In this document: piece after piece, positions 11,172 through 21,600 of the stretch
Position numbering within the stretch: the stretch's first letter is position 1
Layout: each line of letters begins with the position of its first letter
NCBI GenBank assembly: GCA_945883625.1
Contig: CAMCXW010000004.1
Location: 23,009 to 87,008 of the forward strand
Reading direction: 5' to 3'
DNA: 64,000 nt
DNA from: Spirosoma fluviale
GTDB lineage: Bacteria; Bacteroidota; Bacteroidia; Cytophagales; Spirosomataceae
Position numbers and translations under genes: made by a program
Notes under the pieces: model-generated
What the model saw: the letters and a program-made list of their open reading frames with translations, nothing else
Told to the model about the DNA's origin: nothing
The model's database searches: none

Positions 11172-11200
11172 TTGCAAAGGTAGAAAAATTTATATCTTTG
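11172..11200 (+). promoter_or_regulatory. Putative Bacteroidota promoter for the TPP-riboswitch transcript (TTG-N18-TATCTTTG)
   Basis: TTG at 11172-11174 and TATCTTTG at 11193-11200, just upstream of the aptamer. Confidence 0.6.
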
Positions 11201-11205
11201 TGCAT

Positions 11206-11288
11206 CCACAAAAAGGGGTGCTCTGAATAAGGGCTGAGATTATACCCAATGAACCTGATGCAGGTAATGCTGCCGAAGGGATTTTGTC
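11206..11288 (+). ncRNA. TPP (THI-box) riboswitch aptamer
   Basis: GGGGTGC...GGGCTGAGATTATACCC..GAACCTGATGCAGGTAATGCTGCCGAAGGGA matches the THI-box consensus. Confidence 0.93.
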
Positions 11289-11387
11289 GAGTTTTTAGCG
11301 CTGAAAACTCAGAAAAAATCAAAATTAAGGGTTATTGTTAAATCATACGGGATTTGACTCCTTTACCTGTTGTTAAACTTTTCAAAT

Positions 11388-13760
11388 ATGAAAAAGCTAA
11401 TGACATTAGTATTTTTATTTTTTACGCATGTGGTTTTTGGCCAAAAGGTCGAGGGAATCGTTTTCGATCAGGATACGAATATGCCTTTATGGGGTGCGTC
11501 CGTTTCTGTCAAGGGGAGCCAAAAGGGAAATGTAACTGATTCAAAAGGGCGGTTTCAACTAGCTTTTAAGAGTTCTAGTGCAACTATTTCAGTCAGTTTT
11601 GTCGGGTATGAACCTGTGGAAGTTCCTGTGGAAAAGTCCAAGCAAATCGGCTTGAAAAAATCTAATTTCTTGCAAGACGAAGTCGTTGTTCGAGCCACCC
11701 GGGCAGATGAAAATTCAGCCATGGCCTATTCAAATGTGTCCGCAACTGAACTAGGTAAAAGTAACCTGGGTCAGGACATGCCGCTTTTGCTCAATTTTAC
11801 CCCTTCGGTGGTAACTACATCAGACGCAGGAGCGGGAGTTGGTTATACCGGTATCCGAATTCGGGGCTCTGATGCGACGCGTGTGAATGTGACGGTCAAC
11901 GGTATTCCCATTAATGACTCGGAATCGCAAGGGACTTTCTGGGTGAATATGCCGGATTTTGCAAGTTCCGTGAATTCGGTTCAGATTCAACGTGGAGTGG
12001 GAACTTCGACGAATGGCGCGGGGGCTTTTGGGGGTTCTGTCAATATGCAAACCAATACCTTCGAGCCTAAAGCGTATGGAGAAGCGAATGCTTCCGGGGG
12101 GTCTTTTGGAACGCTAAAAACGACGCTCAAATTTGGATCGGGATTGTTAGGAGGGAAGTTTACCTTGGATGGGCGTTTGTCGCGCATTGTATCGGATGGA
12201 TTTATCGATCGAGCTTCATCCAATCTACTATCTGCCTATTTTTCTGCGGGGTATTTTGGCGCGAAAAGCTTCGCTCGTTTTAACTATTTTACCGGAAATG
12301 AAAAGACATATCAATCGTGGTATGGGACACCCGAAAGTAGAGTCAATGGTTCGGTAGATGAGATGAAAGCCTTTATTGACCGCAACTATTTGTCTGAATC
12401 TGACGCAAATAATTTGTTGACTAGCGGCCGTAGATACAACTACTATACCTACGATAATCAAACAGATAATTACGCGCAGGATCATTTTCAGTTAATTACG
12501 AATCACCGATTGGACGAGGCGTGGAATTTGGATTTGAATGCGCACTACACGTATGGACGAGGATATTTTGAAGAATTTAGACCCAATGCTGATTTGCAAT
12601 CGTATGGGCTTGGCGCAAAACCTATCGTTGATGTGGTACGTCAAAAATGGCTAGATAATGATTTTTATGGATCGACATTTGCGTTGAATTATGCCGGTTC
12701 GCAAAAATTCAAGTTCACTTTTGGCGGGGCCTGGAATCGATACATTGGTCGTCATTATGGTTTACTTGTTGCGCCAGTTGCTTTTGCAGGTCATGAGTGG
12801 TATCGCAGTCGATCACAAAAAACGGATTTGAATTTATATGCAAAAGCAAATTGGGATCTGGCTACAGCTTGGAATGCCTACTTTGATGTCCAATTCCGTA
12901 CCGTGGGTTATCGCATGCTAGGAACTGCGGATAAGTTTTTGACTTTGGATTCCGACAATTCGTATTCATTTTTTAACCCCAAATTTGGCCTAACGCATCA
13001 GATTTCAGAAAAATCTAAAGTTTATGGGTCTGTATCTGCGGGCAGCAAAGAGCCTAGTCGGCAAGATTTTGTCGACAACGCCGCCGCAGCTCCGCGTCCG
13101 GAATACTTGCAGGATTATGAGTTTGGATATGAGCGATCTGGCCTCCGGTATGGATTGCAGTTAAATGGTTATTTTATGAATTATCAGGATCAGCTCGTCT
13201 TAACCGGTGCTGTTAATTCGACCGGCGATGCAATCCGGACAAATGTGGAAAAAAGTTACCGTTTGGGTTTGGAGGCTGTGTTAAATTACCAATTTTCAAA
13301 GCGCTTGATTTGGAGTGGTAATGTTACGTTAAGCCAAAACCGCATTCAGAATTTTCAAGAAAAAATGTTCGACTATGATTTGAATCAGGAGGTGGTCATT
13401 AATCATGGAAATACGGATATTGCTTATTCGCCAACAGTGATTTATGGAAGTACGTTGACGTATACGTTGGGAGCTTTCGAAGCAAGTCTTTTACGCAAGT
13501 TTGTAGGGAAACAATATTTGGACAACACCTCGGATGATGCTCGTTCGCTGAAGGCTTACAGCACGCATGATATTCGCTTGAAATACACGATGAAGAAAGG
13601 ACCTGCCTTTACGTTGTTATTGAATAATGTGCTGAACGAGATGTATTCTTCGAATGGGTACACCTATTCCTATCGGTATGGAGGGGCTACCACGACGGAG
13701 AATTTTTACTATCCGCAGGCGGGATTTAATTTCTTGTTAGGAGCGAGTATTCGATTCTAA
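11388..13760 (+). CDS. TonB-dependent receptor, probably for thiamine or thiamine precursors
   Basis: Signal MKKLMTLVFLFFTHVVFGQ, CarboxypepD_reg-like domain, plug GYTGIRIRGSDATRVNVTVNGIPINDSESQ, C-terminal aromatic (..GASIRF). Substrate inferred from the upstream TPP riboswitch. Confidence 0.88.
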   Translation: MKKLMTLVFLFFTHVVFGQKVEGIVFDQDTNMPLWGASVSVKGSQKGNVTDSKGRFQLAFKSSSATISVSFVGYEPVEVPVEKSKQIGLKKSNFLQDEVVVRATRADENSAMAYSNVSATELGKSNLGQDMPLLLNFTPSVVTTSDAGAGVGYTGIRIRGSDATRVNVTVNGIPINDSESQGTFWVNMPDFASSVNSVQIQRGVGTSTNGAGAFGGSVNMQTNTFEPKAYGEANASGGSFGTLKTTLKFGSGLLGGKFTLDGRLSRIVSDGFIDRASSNLLSAYFSAGYFGAKSFARFNYFTGNEKTYQSWYGTPESRVNGSVDEMKAFIDRNYLSESDANNLLTSGRRYNYYTYDNQTDNYAQDHFQLITNHRLDEAWNLDLNAHYTYGRGYFEEFRPNADLQSYGLGAKPIVDVVRQKWLDNDFYGSTFALNYAGSQKFKFTFGGAWNRYIGRHYGLLVAPVAFAGHEWYRSRSQKTDLNLYAKANWDLATAWNAYFDVQFRTVGYRMLGTADKFLTLDSDNSYSFFNPKFGLTHQISEKSKVYGSVSAGSKEPSRQDFVDNAAAAPRPEYLQDYEFGYERSGLRYGLQLNGYFMNYQDQLVLTGAVNSTGDAIRTNVEKSYRLGLEAVLNYQFSKRLIWSGNVTLSQNRIQNFQEKMFDYDLNQEVVINHGNTDIAYSPTVIYGSTLTYTLGAFEASLLRKFVGKQYLDNTSDDARSLKAYSTHDIRLKYTMKKGPAFTLLLNNVLNEMYSSNGYTYSYRYGGATTTENFYYPQAGFNFLLGASIRF

Positions 13761-13766
13761 TGTACA

Positions 13767-13801
13767 TAAAAAAGCCTCAGATTTATATTCTGAGGTTTTT
13801 T
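13767..13801. terminator. Hairpin terminator between convergent TBDR and glycosyltransferase genes
   Basis: aaaaagcctcaga-tttatat-tctgaggtttttt. Confidence 0.75.
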
Positions 13802-13802
13802 A

Positions 13803-14540
13803 TTAACTCATTAAATCCCATTTCCATCCCCATTTGGCGAGTCGGTAGCGGACTGAGTACCAAAGAACACCTATTCCATAGATGGAGCTTCGTGTGAAGT
13901 TGATCGAGGAGGCCTCCTCAAAATATTTTGTGGGGCAGGTTACTTCGCCTACTTCGAATCCTTTCCAGAATACTTGTAAAATCATTTGGTTGTCAAACAC
14001 AAAGTCGTCGTCACATTTCGTGAAGTTGACCGCTTGAAGCACTTCTTTTGAGAATGCGCGGTAGCCGGTATGATATTCGGATAATTTTTGGTCGATCAGG
14101 ATGTTTTGAAACAAGGTCAAAAGCCGATTCGCAATGTATTTGTAAATAGGCATTCCTCCTTTGAGCGCTCCTTTACCTAAAATTCTAGAAGCAAAAACGA
14201 CTGGATATAATCCGTTTCCGATGATCGAAATCATGGCTTTCAGTAACATCGGGGTATATTGGTAGTCGGGGTGGAGCATGATCACAATATCGCCGCCTAG
14301 TTCAAGTGCTTTGGTATAGCACGACTTTTGATTTCCCCCGTAACCTTTGTTTTTATCATGGCGGATGATGTGTTTGATGCCAATTTGCCGGGCCACTTCC
14401 ACGGTATTGTCTGGGCTGTAGTCGTCAACTAAAATGACTTCATCTACCCAGTCGTGTGGGATTTCGTTATATGTTTTTTCTAATGTGAGTGCTGCTTTGT
14501 AAGCAGGCATCACGACGATTACCTTTTTGCCTTCGTACAT
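13803..14540 (-). CDS. Glycosyltransferase family 2
   Basis: MYEGKKVIVVMPAYKAALTLEKTYNEIP...EVILVDDYSPDNTVEVA. Start placed at the internal ATG (14540) because the ORF-track N-terminus overlaps the divergent TerC gene and looks non-native. Confidence 0.88.
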   Translation of the reverse strand: MYEGKKVIVVMPAYKAALTLEKTYNEIPHDWVDEVILVDDYSPDNTVEVARQIGIKHIIRHDKNKGYGGNQKSCYTKALELGGDIVIMLHPDYQYTPMLLKAMISIIGNGLYPVVFASRILGKGALKGGMPIYKYIANRLLTLFQNILIDQKLSEYHTGYRAFSKEVLQAVNFTKCDDDFVFDNQMILQVFWKGFEVGEVTCPTKYFEEASSINFTRSSIYGIGVLWYSVRYRLAKWGWKWDLMS

Positions 14541-14598
14541 ATGATATTGGTCAAAATTTGCGACCTTTGTCCCTTTGAATGCGTAAAAATACTTATTT

Positions 14599-15645
14599 AT
14601 GAGTGAATCTCTATTTTTTCTTGTCTTTTCAGTGCTCGTGATATTGGTGATGTTAATTGACTTGGGCATCTTTAAAAAGGCGGGGGCGGCGGAAGTTACG
14701 TTTCGCGAAGCTGGATTTTGGACGGGGGCGTGGGTGTTATTAGCGCTGATGTTTTACATATTTCTGAGGTATAACGGCGCTTTGGTGCATGGGATAAAGG
14801 ATTTGGCTGGTTTGCGGGCGGTCCAACAAGCCTATGCGTCGCATATTGATCTAGGTACTGGGTCATATTTTGACCAGTTGGCCATTTTCCAAGATAATTT
14901 ATCGCTTGAATTTATCACTGGTTATTTAGTCGAGTATTCGTTGTCGGCCGATAACGTCTTTGTCTTTATATTAATTTTTAATTCGTTTGGGGTTCAGAAG
15001 CGGTATTACAAGAAGATATTGGTTTGGGGGATTTTGGGAGCGATTGTGTTGCGGCTTGTATTTATCTTTTTGGGGGCAGCCTTGCTACAGAAATTTGATT
15101 GGATCATTTATTTGTTTGGGGCATTTTTGGTTTACACGGGTGTGAAGATATTATTTACGAAAGAGCATGAGGAGGAGATTGACGTGGCTGATCATCCAGT
15201 TGTCAAATTACTCTCCAAGTATTTTAATGTATACAAGCGAAATGTGATTGGGCACTTTTTTGTACGTATGAAAAATACGGGGAAGATTTTTATAACGCCA
15301 ATTTTTGTGGTGGTTGTGGTCATTTCATTTACTGATATTTTGTTTGCGGTGGATTCTATTCCAGCGATTTTCTCTATTTCAAAAGATCCGTACATTGTAT
15401 TCTTTAGCAATGTTTTTGCGGTCATGGGGCTGCGCTCTCTTTTCTTTTTCCTATCAAGTTTGATGGGCTTGTTTCGCTTTCTGCCGATGGGCTTGGGGGT
15501 GTTGCTCAGTTTCGTCGGATTGAAGATGATTGGTCACCATTATTTGGAGCAATGGGGTTTTGGAACCCTAGCATCTTTGGGCGTAATCCTAGGAATATTG
15601 ACTGCTAGCATCGGGTTGAGCCTTTTATTCCCGGCGAAAAAATAA
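14599..15645 (+). CDS. TerC/Alx family membrane protein
   Basis: Multi-TM; EYSLSADNVFVFILIFNSFGV and DILFAVDSIPAIFSISKDPYIVFFSNVFAVMGLRSLFF are TerC/Alx hallmarks. Confidence 0.93.
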   Translation: MSESLFFLVFSVLVILVMLIDLGIFKKAGAAEVTFREAGFWTGAWVLLALMFYIFLRYNGALVHGIKDLAGLRAVQQAYASHIDLGTGSYFDQLAIFQDNLSLEFITGYLVEYSLSADNVFVFILIFNSFGVQKRYYKKILVWGILGAIVLRLVFIFLGAALLQKFDWIIYLFGAFLVYTGVKILFTKEHEEEIDVADHPVVKLLSKYFNVYKRNVIGHFFVRMKNTGKIFITPIFVVVVVISFTDILFAVDSIPAIFSISKDPYIVFFSNVFAVMGLRSLFFFLSSLMGLFRFLPMGLGVLLSFVGLKMIGHHYLEQWGFGTLASLGVILGILTASIGLSLLFPAKK

Positions 15646-15702
15646 TCAGTTTTTTATCAGTTTTTTTCTAGGTTGTACTGTCCTAAAATGTGATTTTTGG
15701 TA

Positions 15703-15734
15703 ACGCTGCCGGGGTCTTCAACCCCGGCAGCGTT
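15703..15734. repeat. GC-rich palindrome, copy 2 (CGCTGCCGGGGT-cttca-ACCCCGGCAGCG)
   Basis: Arms 15704-15715 / 15721-15732 are identical to copy 1 at 3471-3499; the loop differs. Confidence 0.85.
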
Positions 15735-16621
15735 TACCCCACCTGCCATTCGCGAACTAATTTCCGATACTGCAGCGGTGTTTCGTTCATGTAAAGCTTA
15801 AACTGTTTATTGAAATGTGATAGGTTCCCAAAACCACTTTCAAAGCAGATTTCAGCCATGCTCAACTGGCTACTTCGTAATAATTCACAGGCATGTTTGA
15901 TGCGAAATTCAGTCACCATTTCCACAAAAGTCTTCTTCGTCACCTTCTTAAAATAACGGCAAAAGGCCGTTTCAGTCATATTAGCTAAATGTGCCACTTC
16001 ATCTAAATGAACCTCCTGGGTATAATTTGCAATGACATACGCATATACGCGATTGATTCGCGCCAGATCCACTGCTGATAATGCATAACTGGAGTCGTTA
16101 ACCTCAATAACCTGAGCATCCGACCCTGCCTGACTCAACTGATGCAAGATGTTTAAAAAGGCAAGCATTCTTGGGAATAGCGCCAAATCCACCAATTGCA
16201 TTAGCTCCCGCGCCACGCGATCTTGCGTTGGCCCTTGAATCGACAAGCCGCCACGCGCTTTTTCAAATAGCTGTCGGAGCGCCGCACATTCTGGTTTTTG
16301 GAGGAAATCGCCGCCCAAAAAGTCTTTTCTAAAATGTACAACTAATGCTTGTGCTGCCTGTGGGGTTTCTTCGGTTGCCAACCAGTCTTTGCGGTGGTTT
16401 TGCCAACAATGCGGCACATTTTCACTGAGCAGTACTAAGTCGCCAGGCCCAAAATCTGTAATTTGATTCCCTACAAAGCGCTTGCCAGTCCCTGCAATAA
16501 TTAATGTTAGTTCAAATTCGGGATGAAAATGATAGGGTGCGTCAAAGCGTGCTTGAATAACTTCTTTCAGTTGGATGGAGCTTCCCGTAGGTTCTCCTAA
16601 ATGCTCTAAACTCGCCTTCAT
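15734..16621 (-). CDS. AraC family transcriptional regulator with N-terminal cupin
   Basis: C-terminal AraC HTH (VDLARINRVYAYVIANYTQEVHLDEVAHLANMTETAFCRYFKKVTKKTFVEMVTEFRIKHACELL...CFESGFGNLSHFNKQFK). Confidence 0.93.
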   Translation of the reverse strand: MKASLEHLGEPTGSSIQLKEVIQARFDAPYHFHPEFELTLIIAGTGKRFVGNQITDFGPGDLVLLSENVPHCWQNHRKDWLATEETPQAAQALVVHFRKDFLGGDFLQKPECAALRQLFEKARGGLSIQGPTQDRVARELMQLVDLALFPRMLAFLNILHQLSQAGSDAQVIEVNDSSYALSAVDLARINRVYAYVIANYTQEVHLDEVAHLANMTETAFCRYFKKVTKKTFVEMVTEFRIKHACELLRSSQLSMAEICFESGFGNLSHFNKQFKLYMNETPLQYRKLVREWQVG

Positions 16622-16734
16622 TGTTTTATCAAATTACCTGCCTCGCCCTAAAATGCATAAGCTTCAGGTAAAATTGCATTATTATTGGCAAATTTTTAGG
16701 TAGTCTTTACCATAAAATTTAACAAATTTTGGGA

Positions 16735-17526
16735 ATGCTTTCAACTCCATATAAACTCAATGCCAATCAAATTGCTGAATTCCAGCAAAACGGCCACATT
16801 TATTTACCCAATATTCTCAGCCAAGAAACGCTTGAGCCCTATCGAAGTGCCATTCGTAATTGGGCTGCAGATTTTCAAGCGAAGCAAAAACCCATCGCAG
16901 AACGTGATACTTATGGTAAGGCTTTTTTGCAAATGATGAATTTATGGGAAGAAGATGATAAGATTAAAGAATTTGTTTTGGCTAAACGGTTTGGGCAGAT
17001 TGCTGCTGATTTGTTAGGCGTTAACCAAGTACGTTTATATCATGATCAAGCGCTATTCAAAGAACCCGGAGGCGGACTGACCCCTTGGCACCAAGACCAA
17101 TATTACTGGCCCATGCAAACCCCCAAAACGGTGACCATGTGGATGCCTTTGGTCGATATTGACGTAGACATGGGGATGTTGACTTTCGCTTCGGGCACTC
17201 AAAAGGCTGAATTGCCTCCAATGCCCATTTCCGATGAATCCGAAGCCATGATTGCGCAATATGTTCAAGATCAGCAATTTCCAATCGCTGCTCAAAAAAC
17301 GATGCAAGCTGGTGATGCGACTTTTCACATGGGCTGGACCTTGCATGCCGCACCGGGGAACGCATCACAAACTATGCGCGAAGTCATGACTGTCATATTT
17401 ATGGATGCGGATGCGGTCGTGATGGAACCTAAAAATGCCAACCAGGAAGCAGATCGCTTGCGCTGGTTATCCGGTTATGCACCTGGCCAAAAAGCTGATT
17501 CGCCTTTAAATCCTGTGATCAATTAA
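16735..17526 (+). CDS. Phytanoyl-CoA dioxygenase (PhyH) family protein
   Basis: Fe(II)/2OG signature WHQDQYYWPMQTP...VTMWMPLVDIDVDMGMLTF...GDATFHMGWTLHAAPGN. ATG at 16735 preferred over the TTG at 16729. Confidence 0.9.
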   Translation: MLSTPYKLNANQIAEFQQNGHIYLPNILSQETLEPYRSAIRNWAADFQAKQKPIAERDTYGKAFLQMMNLWEEDDKIKEFVLAKRFGQIAADLLGVNQVRLYHDQALFKEPGGGLTPWHQDQYYWPMQTPKTVTMWMPLVDIDVDMGMLTFASGTQKAELPPMPISDESEAMIAQYVQDQQFPIAAQKTMQAGDATFHMGWTLHAAPGNASQTMREVMTVIFMDADAVVMEPKNANQEADRLRWLSGYAPGQKADSPLNPVIN

Positions 17527-17708
17527 CTAGGTAGCGGCGGGCATTTGCACTTTTTCTTGCGTTTTAAAAACGAGAAAAAGCCTTTTTTCTTTTGGTAAAC
17601 TTTAGGTTTCGCTATCGAATAATGCGTGGATACGACAACCGCAGCTTCCGATTCATAAAACGAACCGAGCACCAGTGCACCTACCCACAAGACGATCACT
17701 TTTTTCAT
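17523..17708 (-). CDS. Small secreted Lys/Cys-tailed protein, function unknown
   Basis: 61 aa, signal-peptide-like N-terminus, basic tail KKKGFFSFLKRKKKCKCPPLPS. TAATG overlap with the upstream gene. Confidence 0.6.
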   Translation of the reverse strand: MKKVIVLWVGALVLGSFYESEAAVVVSTHYSIAKPKVYQKKKGFFSFLKRKKKCKCPPLPS

Positions 17709-18541
17709 TAGTTCAAACGCGCTTTAAAGTAGTTGGTCGCTAATTTCCAGGCCTCCTCAGTCGCCACCTTATCATATGCTGGGTTTGATGGATTCGCAAA
17801 TGCATGTTCTGCATCAAACGATTTAATTTGAATTCCCTTGCCCGCTAATTTCATATTGTCCTCAAATTCTTTCACGACAGCTGGTGAAATGAATTTTTCC
17901 CGTCCAGCAAATAAGCCCAATACATCCGTATTCAATGTTTTTAATTGCTCCACATCCTTAACCGGCATGCCATAATACATGACGCAAGCGGTTGCTTGGG
18001 ATCCAGCCAGGATAGATGCTTTCAACGAGAGTGCCCCGCCAAAACACCAGCCCACAGTCGCAATTTTTGCTTTGGGTCCCGCGTAGGCGATGGCGCCTTT
18101 AATGATGCTTTCTAAGCGTAAGGGATTTGCGCCTCCCATATATTTACCTGCTTCTTCGCGTGTGGTGGCCACTTTTCCATCGTACATATCAATTGCCAGT
18201 ACATTGACATTTCCTAGATCCGTGTAGAAATGTTCCGCTTCGCGCTTGATGTGGTCATTTAAACCCCACCATTCTTGAAAAACAAATAAGGTATAATTGG
18301 TTGGTTTTGCGGCCTTAATGAAGAAGGCATTGGCCTGTTGGCCATCCGGCGTCGCAAACGTAATCATCGCTCCCCCAGCTTGACTAATATGCTGGTATGG
18401 TTTTGGTAATTTGTGCGAACGCATAAAAGCTTTGTTGGACGCCATTAATTGCATTTCATCTTTAGTGACAAAGCAGCAGGATTGGCCGAAGGTGAATGTG
18501 CTAACAAATAGACATGCAAAAACCGTAAATAATTTGCTCAT
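17708..18541 (-). CDS. Dienelactone hydrolase family protein
   Basis: VFQEWWGLNDHIKREAEHFYTDLGNVNVLAIDMYDGKVA, nucleophile region TVGWCFGGALSLKA. Confidence 0.9.
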   Translation of the reverse strand: MSKLFTVFACLFVSTFTFGQSCCFVTKDEMQLMASNKAFMRSHKLPKPYQHISQAGGAMITFATPDGQQANAFFIKAAKPTNYTLFVFQEWWGLNDHIKREAEHFYTDLGNVNVLAIDMYDGKVATTREEAGKYMGGANPLRLESIIKGAIAYAGPKAKIATVGWCFGGALSLKASILAGSQATACVMYYGMPVKDVEQLKTLNTDVLGLFAGREKFISPAVVKEFEDNMKLAGKGIQIKSFDAEHAFANPSNPAYDKVATEEAWKLATNYFKARLN

Positions 18542-18621
18542 GGTAGAAATATTTGAGGAAATTTATGAATAAAATTCGCATTTAGGCTAACTTGCGAGAC
18601 CTATTGTTAAAAATATCAACT

Positions 18622-21600
18622 ATGAAAAAGAATTTGTTCGGCTTAGGCCGAGTAGTGTTTGCTATCTTTGTTAGCATCATATCAATCTCAACTGCTTTCG
18701 CTCAGGAGGCAAATCCTTTAAAAGGTCAAAAAGTATTGGTTTTTTCACTCACTAAAGGTTTCCGACACAGTTCCATTAAGCCGGGTCAAATTGCCTTATT
18801 TAAAATGGCCAAAGAAAAAGGCTTTTCTGTTGACACAACTGAAAATCCTGCCGTATTCACCGAGAAAAACTTAAAAAACTACCGGGTGGTTGTTTTCATG
18901 AGCACAACGGGAAATGTATTAAACGAGCAACAGCAAAATGCATTTGAGCGGTACATTCAAGCGGGTGGAGCCTATTTTGGGGTGCATGCTGCAACCGATA
19001 CCGAATACGATTGGCCTTGGTATAACAAATTAGCTGGTGGCCAGTTCGCTTCGCACCCAGGGCGCCCAAATGTCCAAAAAGGAACATTTACAGCGGTTGA
19101 CCAATCCCATATATCAACCAAACACATGCCTACGACGTTTGATCGTACGGATGAATTCTACGATTTTAAGAACTTCAACAAAGACGTTAAGGTATTAATT
19201 ACTTTGGACGAGAAGACGTATAAGGATGGCAAAATGGGTGATTATCATCCAATGGCCTGGTACCATGAGTTCGATGGGGGACGTTCATTTTACACCAACT
19301 GGGGTCATACGCATGAAACATTTGATGAGCCTTTAGTTCTTCAGCATATTTGGGGTGGCTTGCAATGGGCTGCTTCAGGTCCTGCCATTAACTTCAATAA
19401 GCCTTTGCGCACGGGTCCTCTTCCTGAGGATAACCGTTTTACGAAAACGATGTTAGATAAAAATTTGGATGAGCCTACGGAGTTGGCTTTAACAGATGGT
19501 GGAAAAATTTTCTACGGAGAAAGAAAAGGTAAGTTAAAGATGTATGACCCTAAGAAGGGGAAAGTGAAAGTTGTAGCTGATTTGAACGTATTTTCTAAGT
19601 TCGAGTACGGTTTGATGGGCGTCAATGTTGACCCTAACTACAACAAAAATCACTGGATTTATTTATTCTATTCGCCACAAACAGGCCAGCCTGATACAGC
19701 TCAGCACCTTTCGCGATTCGTTTATGATGATGTGAAAGATACCCTAGTGATGGATAGCGAAAAAGTACTTTTACGCGTTCCTGTCAAGCGTGACGGTTGC
19801 TGCCACACGGGCGGTTCAATCGCTTGGGATAAATCAGGTAACTTATATTTATCTACCGGTGATGATACCAATCCATTTGATTCGAATGGATACGGACCAA
19901 TCGATAATCGTGACAAGCGTTCCGGTTGGGATGCACGCGCAACCTCTTCAAACACGAATGATTTACGTGGTAAGATCTTACGGATTAAGCCGACAGATGA
20001 TGGAAAATATACAATTCCAGAGGGTAATTTATTTCCTAAAGGAGTTTACCATGTTAAACCTGAAATTTATGTGATGGGTAATCGTAATCCTTATCGGATT
20101 GCGGTAGACCAGCATACCGGATTCTTGTATTGGGGTGAAGTAGGTCCAGACGCTGGAGAAGATTCGCCAAAGTATGGTTCAAAAGGACATGATGAAGTGA
20201 ATCAGGCTCGTGAGGCCGGATATTTCGGATGGCCTTTATTTGTGGCGGATAACCGTCCGTATAACCAACGGGATTTCAATAAAGATTCAACGTGGGCAAA
20301 GTTTAATCCTAATGCCCCTGTAAATGATTCACCTTTTAATACAGGTTTTGCACATTTGCCAAAAGCACAAAAGGCATTTATCTATTATCCATATGGTGAT
20401 TCTCCGGAATTTCCAGTAATGGGGAAAGGGTCTCGTAATGCGATGGCGGCTGGTGTTTACCACCTCGGAGATTATCCAAAAGATTCAAAAGTAAAATTGC
20501 CAGCTTATTACGATGGTAAATTGTTCGCATATGATTGGTCGCGGGATTTAATTTATACGGTTAGTATGAAGGAAAATGGCGATTTCTTAAGTATGGAGCG
20601 GTTCTTACCTAACATGGGCTTTATACACCCGATGGATTTTGCCTTCTCCAAAGAAGGAGCTATTTATGGATTGGAATATGGACCTAACTGGTTTGCGCAA
20701 AATGAGGAAGCTGTTTTATTCAAATTGGAATATAACGCAGGAAATCGTACCCCTAAGGTAGTTGCGACAGCAAGTAAAAAAGAAGGTGCCGCACCAATGC
20801 AAGTGAAGTTCTCTTCTGAAGGAACGATGGATTACGACAAGGATCCGATCACGTATAGTTGGAATTTTGGGAATGGCCAAACAAGTACAGCAGCAAACCC
20901 TTCCTATACATTTACCAAAGCAGGCGTGTACAGTGTAGTTTTGAAGGTTAAGGACAACAAAGGCAATTCAAATACAGCTTCCGTTCTTGTTAAAGTAGGG
21001 AATGATGTACCCAAAGTGGATGTACAAATCGATGGTAACAAGACCTTCTATTGGAATGATAAATCAGTGAATTATCAAGTATCGGTAGAAGATAAGGAAG
21101 ATGGAACTTTGGCTGCAAGTAAAATTGCGGAGGAAGATGTTATCTTGAACATCAACTATTTAGAGGGATATGACCGGACAATTATCGAGCAAGGCCACAA
21201 GAGCAATACGACTTTCTCTAACGGAAAACGTTTAATTGATTTGTCGGATTGTAAGACCTGTCACGCGGTTGAGAAGAAGTCAATCGGGCCAGCTTACAAA
21301 GAAGTTGCTAAAAAATATCGGGCAAGCGCTCAAAACATCGATGAGCTTTCGAAGAAGATTATCAATGGCGGCGGTGGTGTTTGGGGCGAGCAAGTAATGG
21401 CCGCTCACCCTCAAGTTTCCAAAGCTGATGCGCGCGAAATGGTGGTTTATATTTTGGGCCTATCGGATAAGAAGAAAGCAACGCAGCCTGTTAAAGGTTC
21501 GTATGTGACTTCTGATAAGGGTAAGCCAGGAACATTTATTTTCTCTGCTTCATATACAGATAAAGGAAATGGTAAAATGACTCCTGCAACAGGCCAAAAA

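Noticed and set aside
14541-14669. N-terminal extension of the glycosyltransferase ORF (MPKSINITNITSTEKTRKN...).
   Set aside because: Overlaps the divergent TerC start and does not resemble a GT2 N-terminus; MYEGKKVIVVMPAYK is the likely start.
3469-15734. The two identical-arm palindromes considered as ends of one composite mobile element.
   Set aside because: The 12 kb between them holds core genes (fusA, mfd, gldJ) with no transposase or target-site duplications seen.
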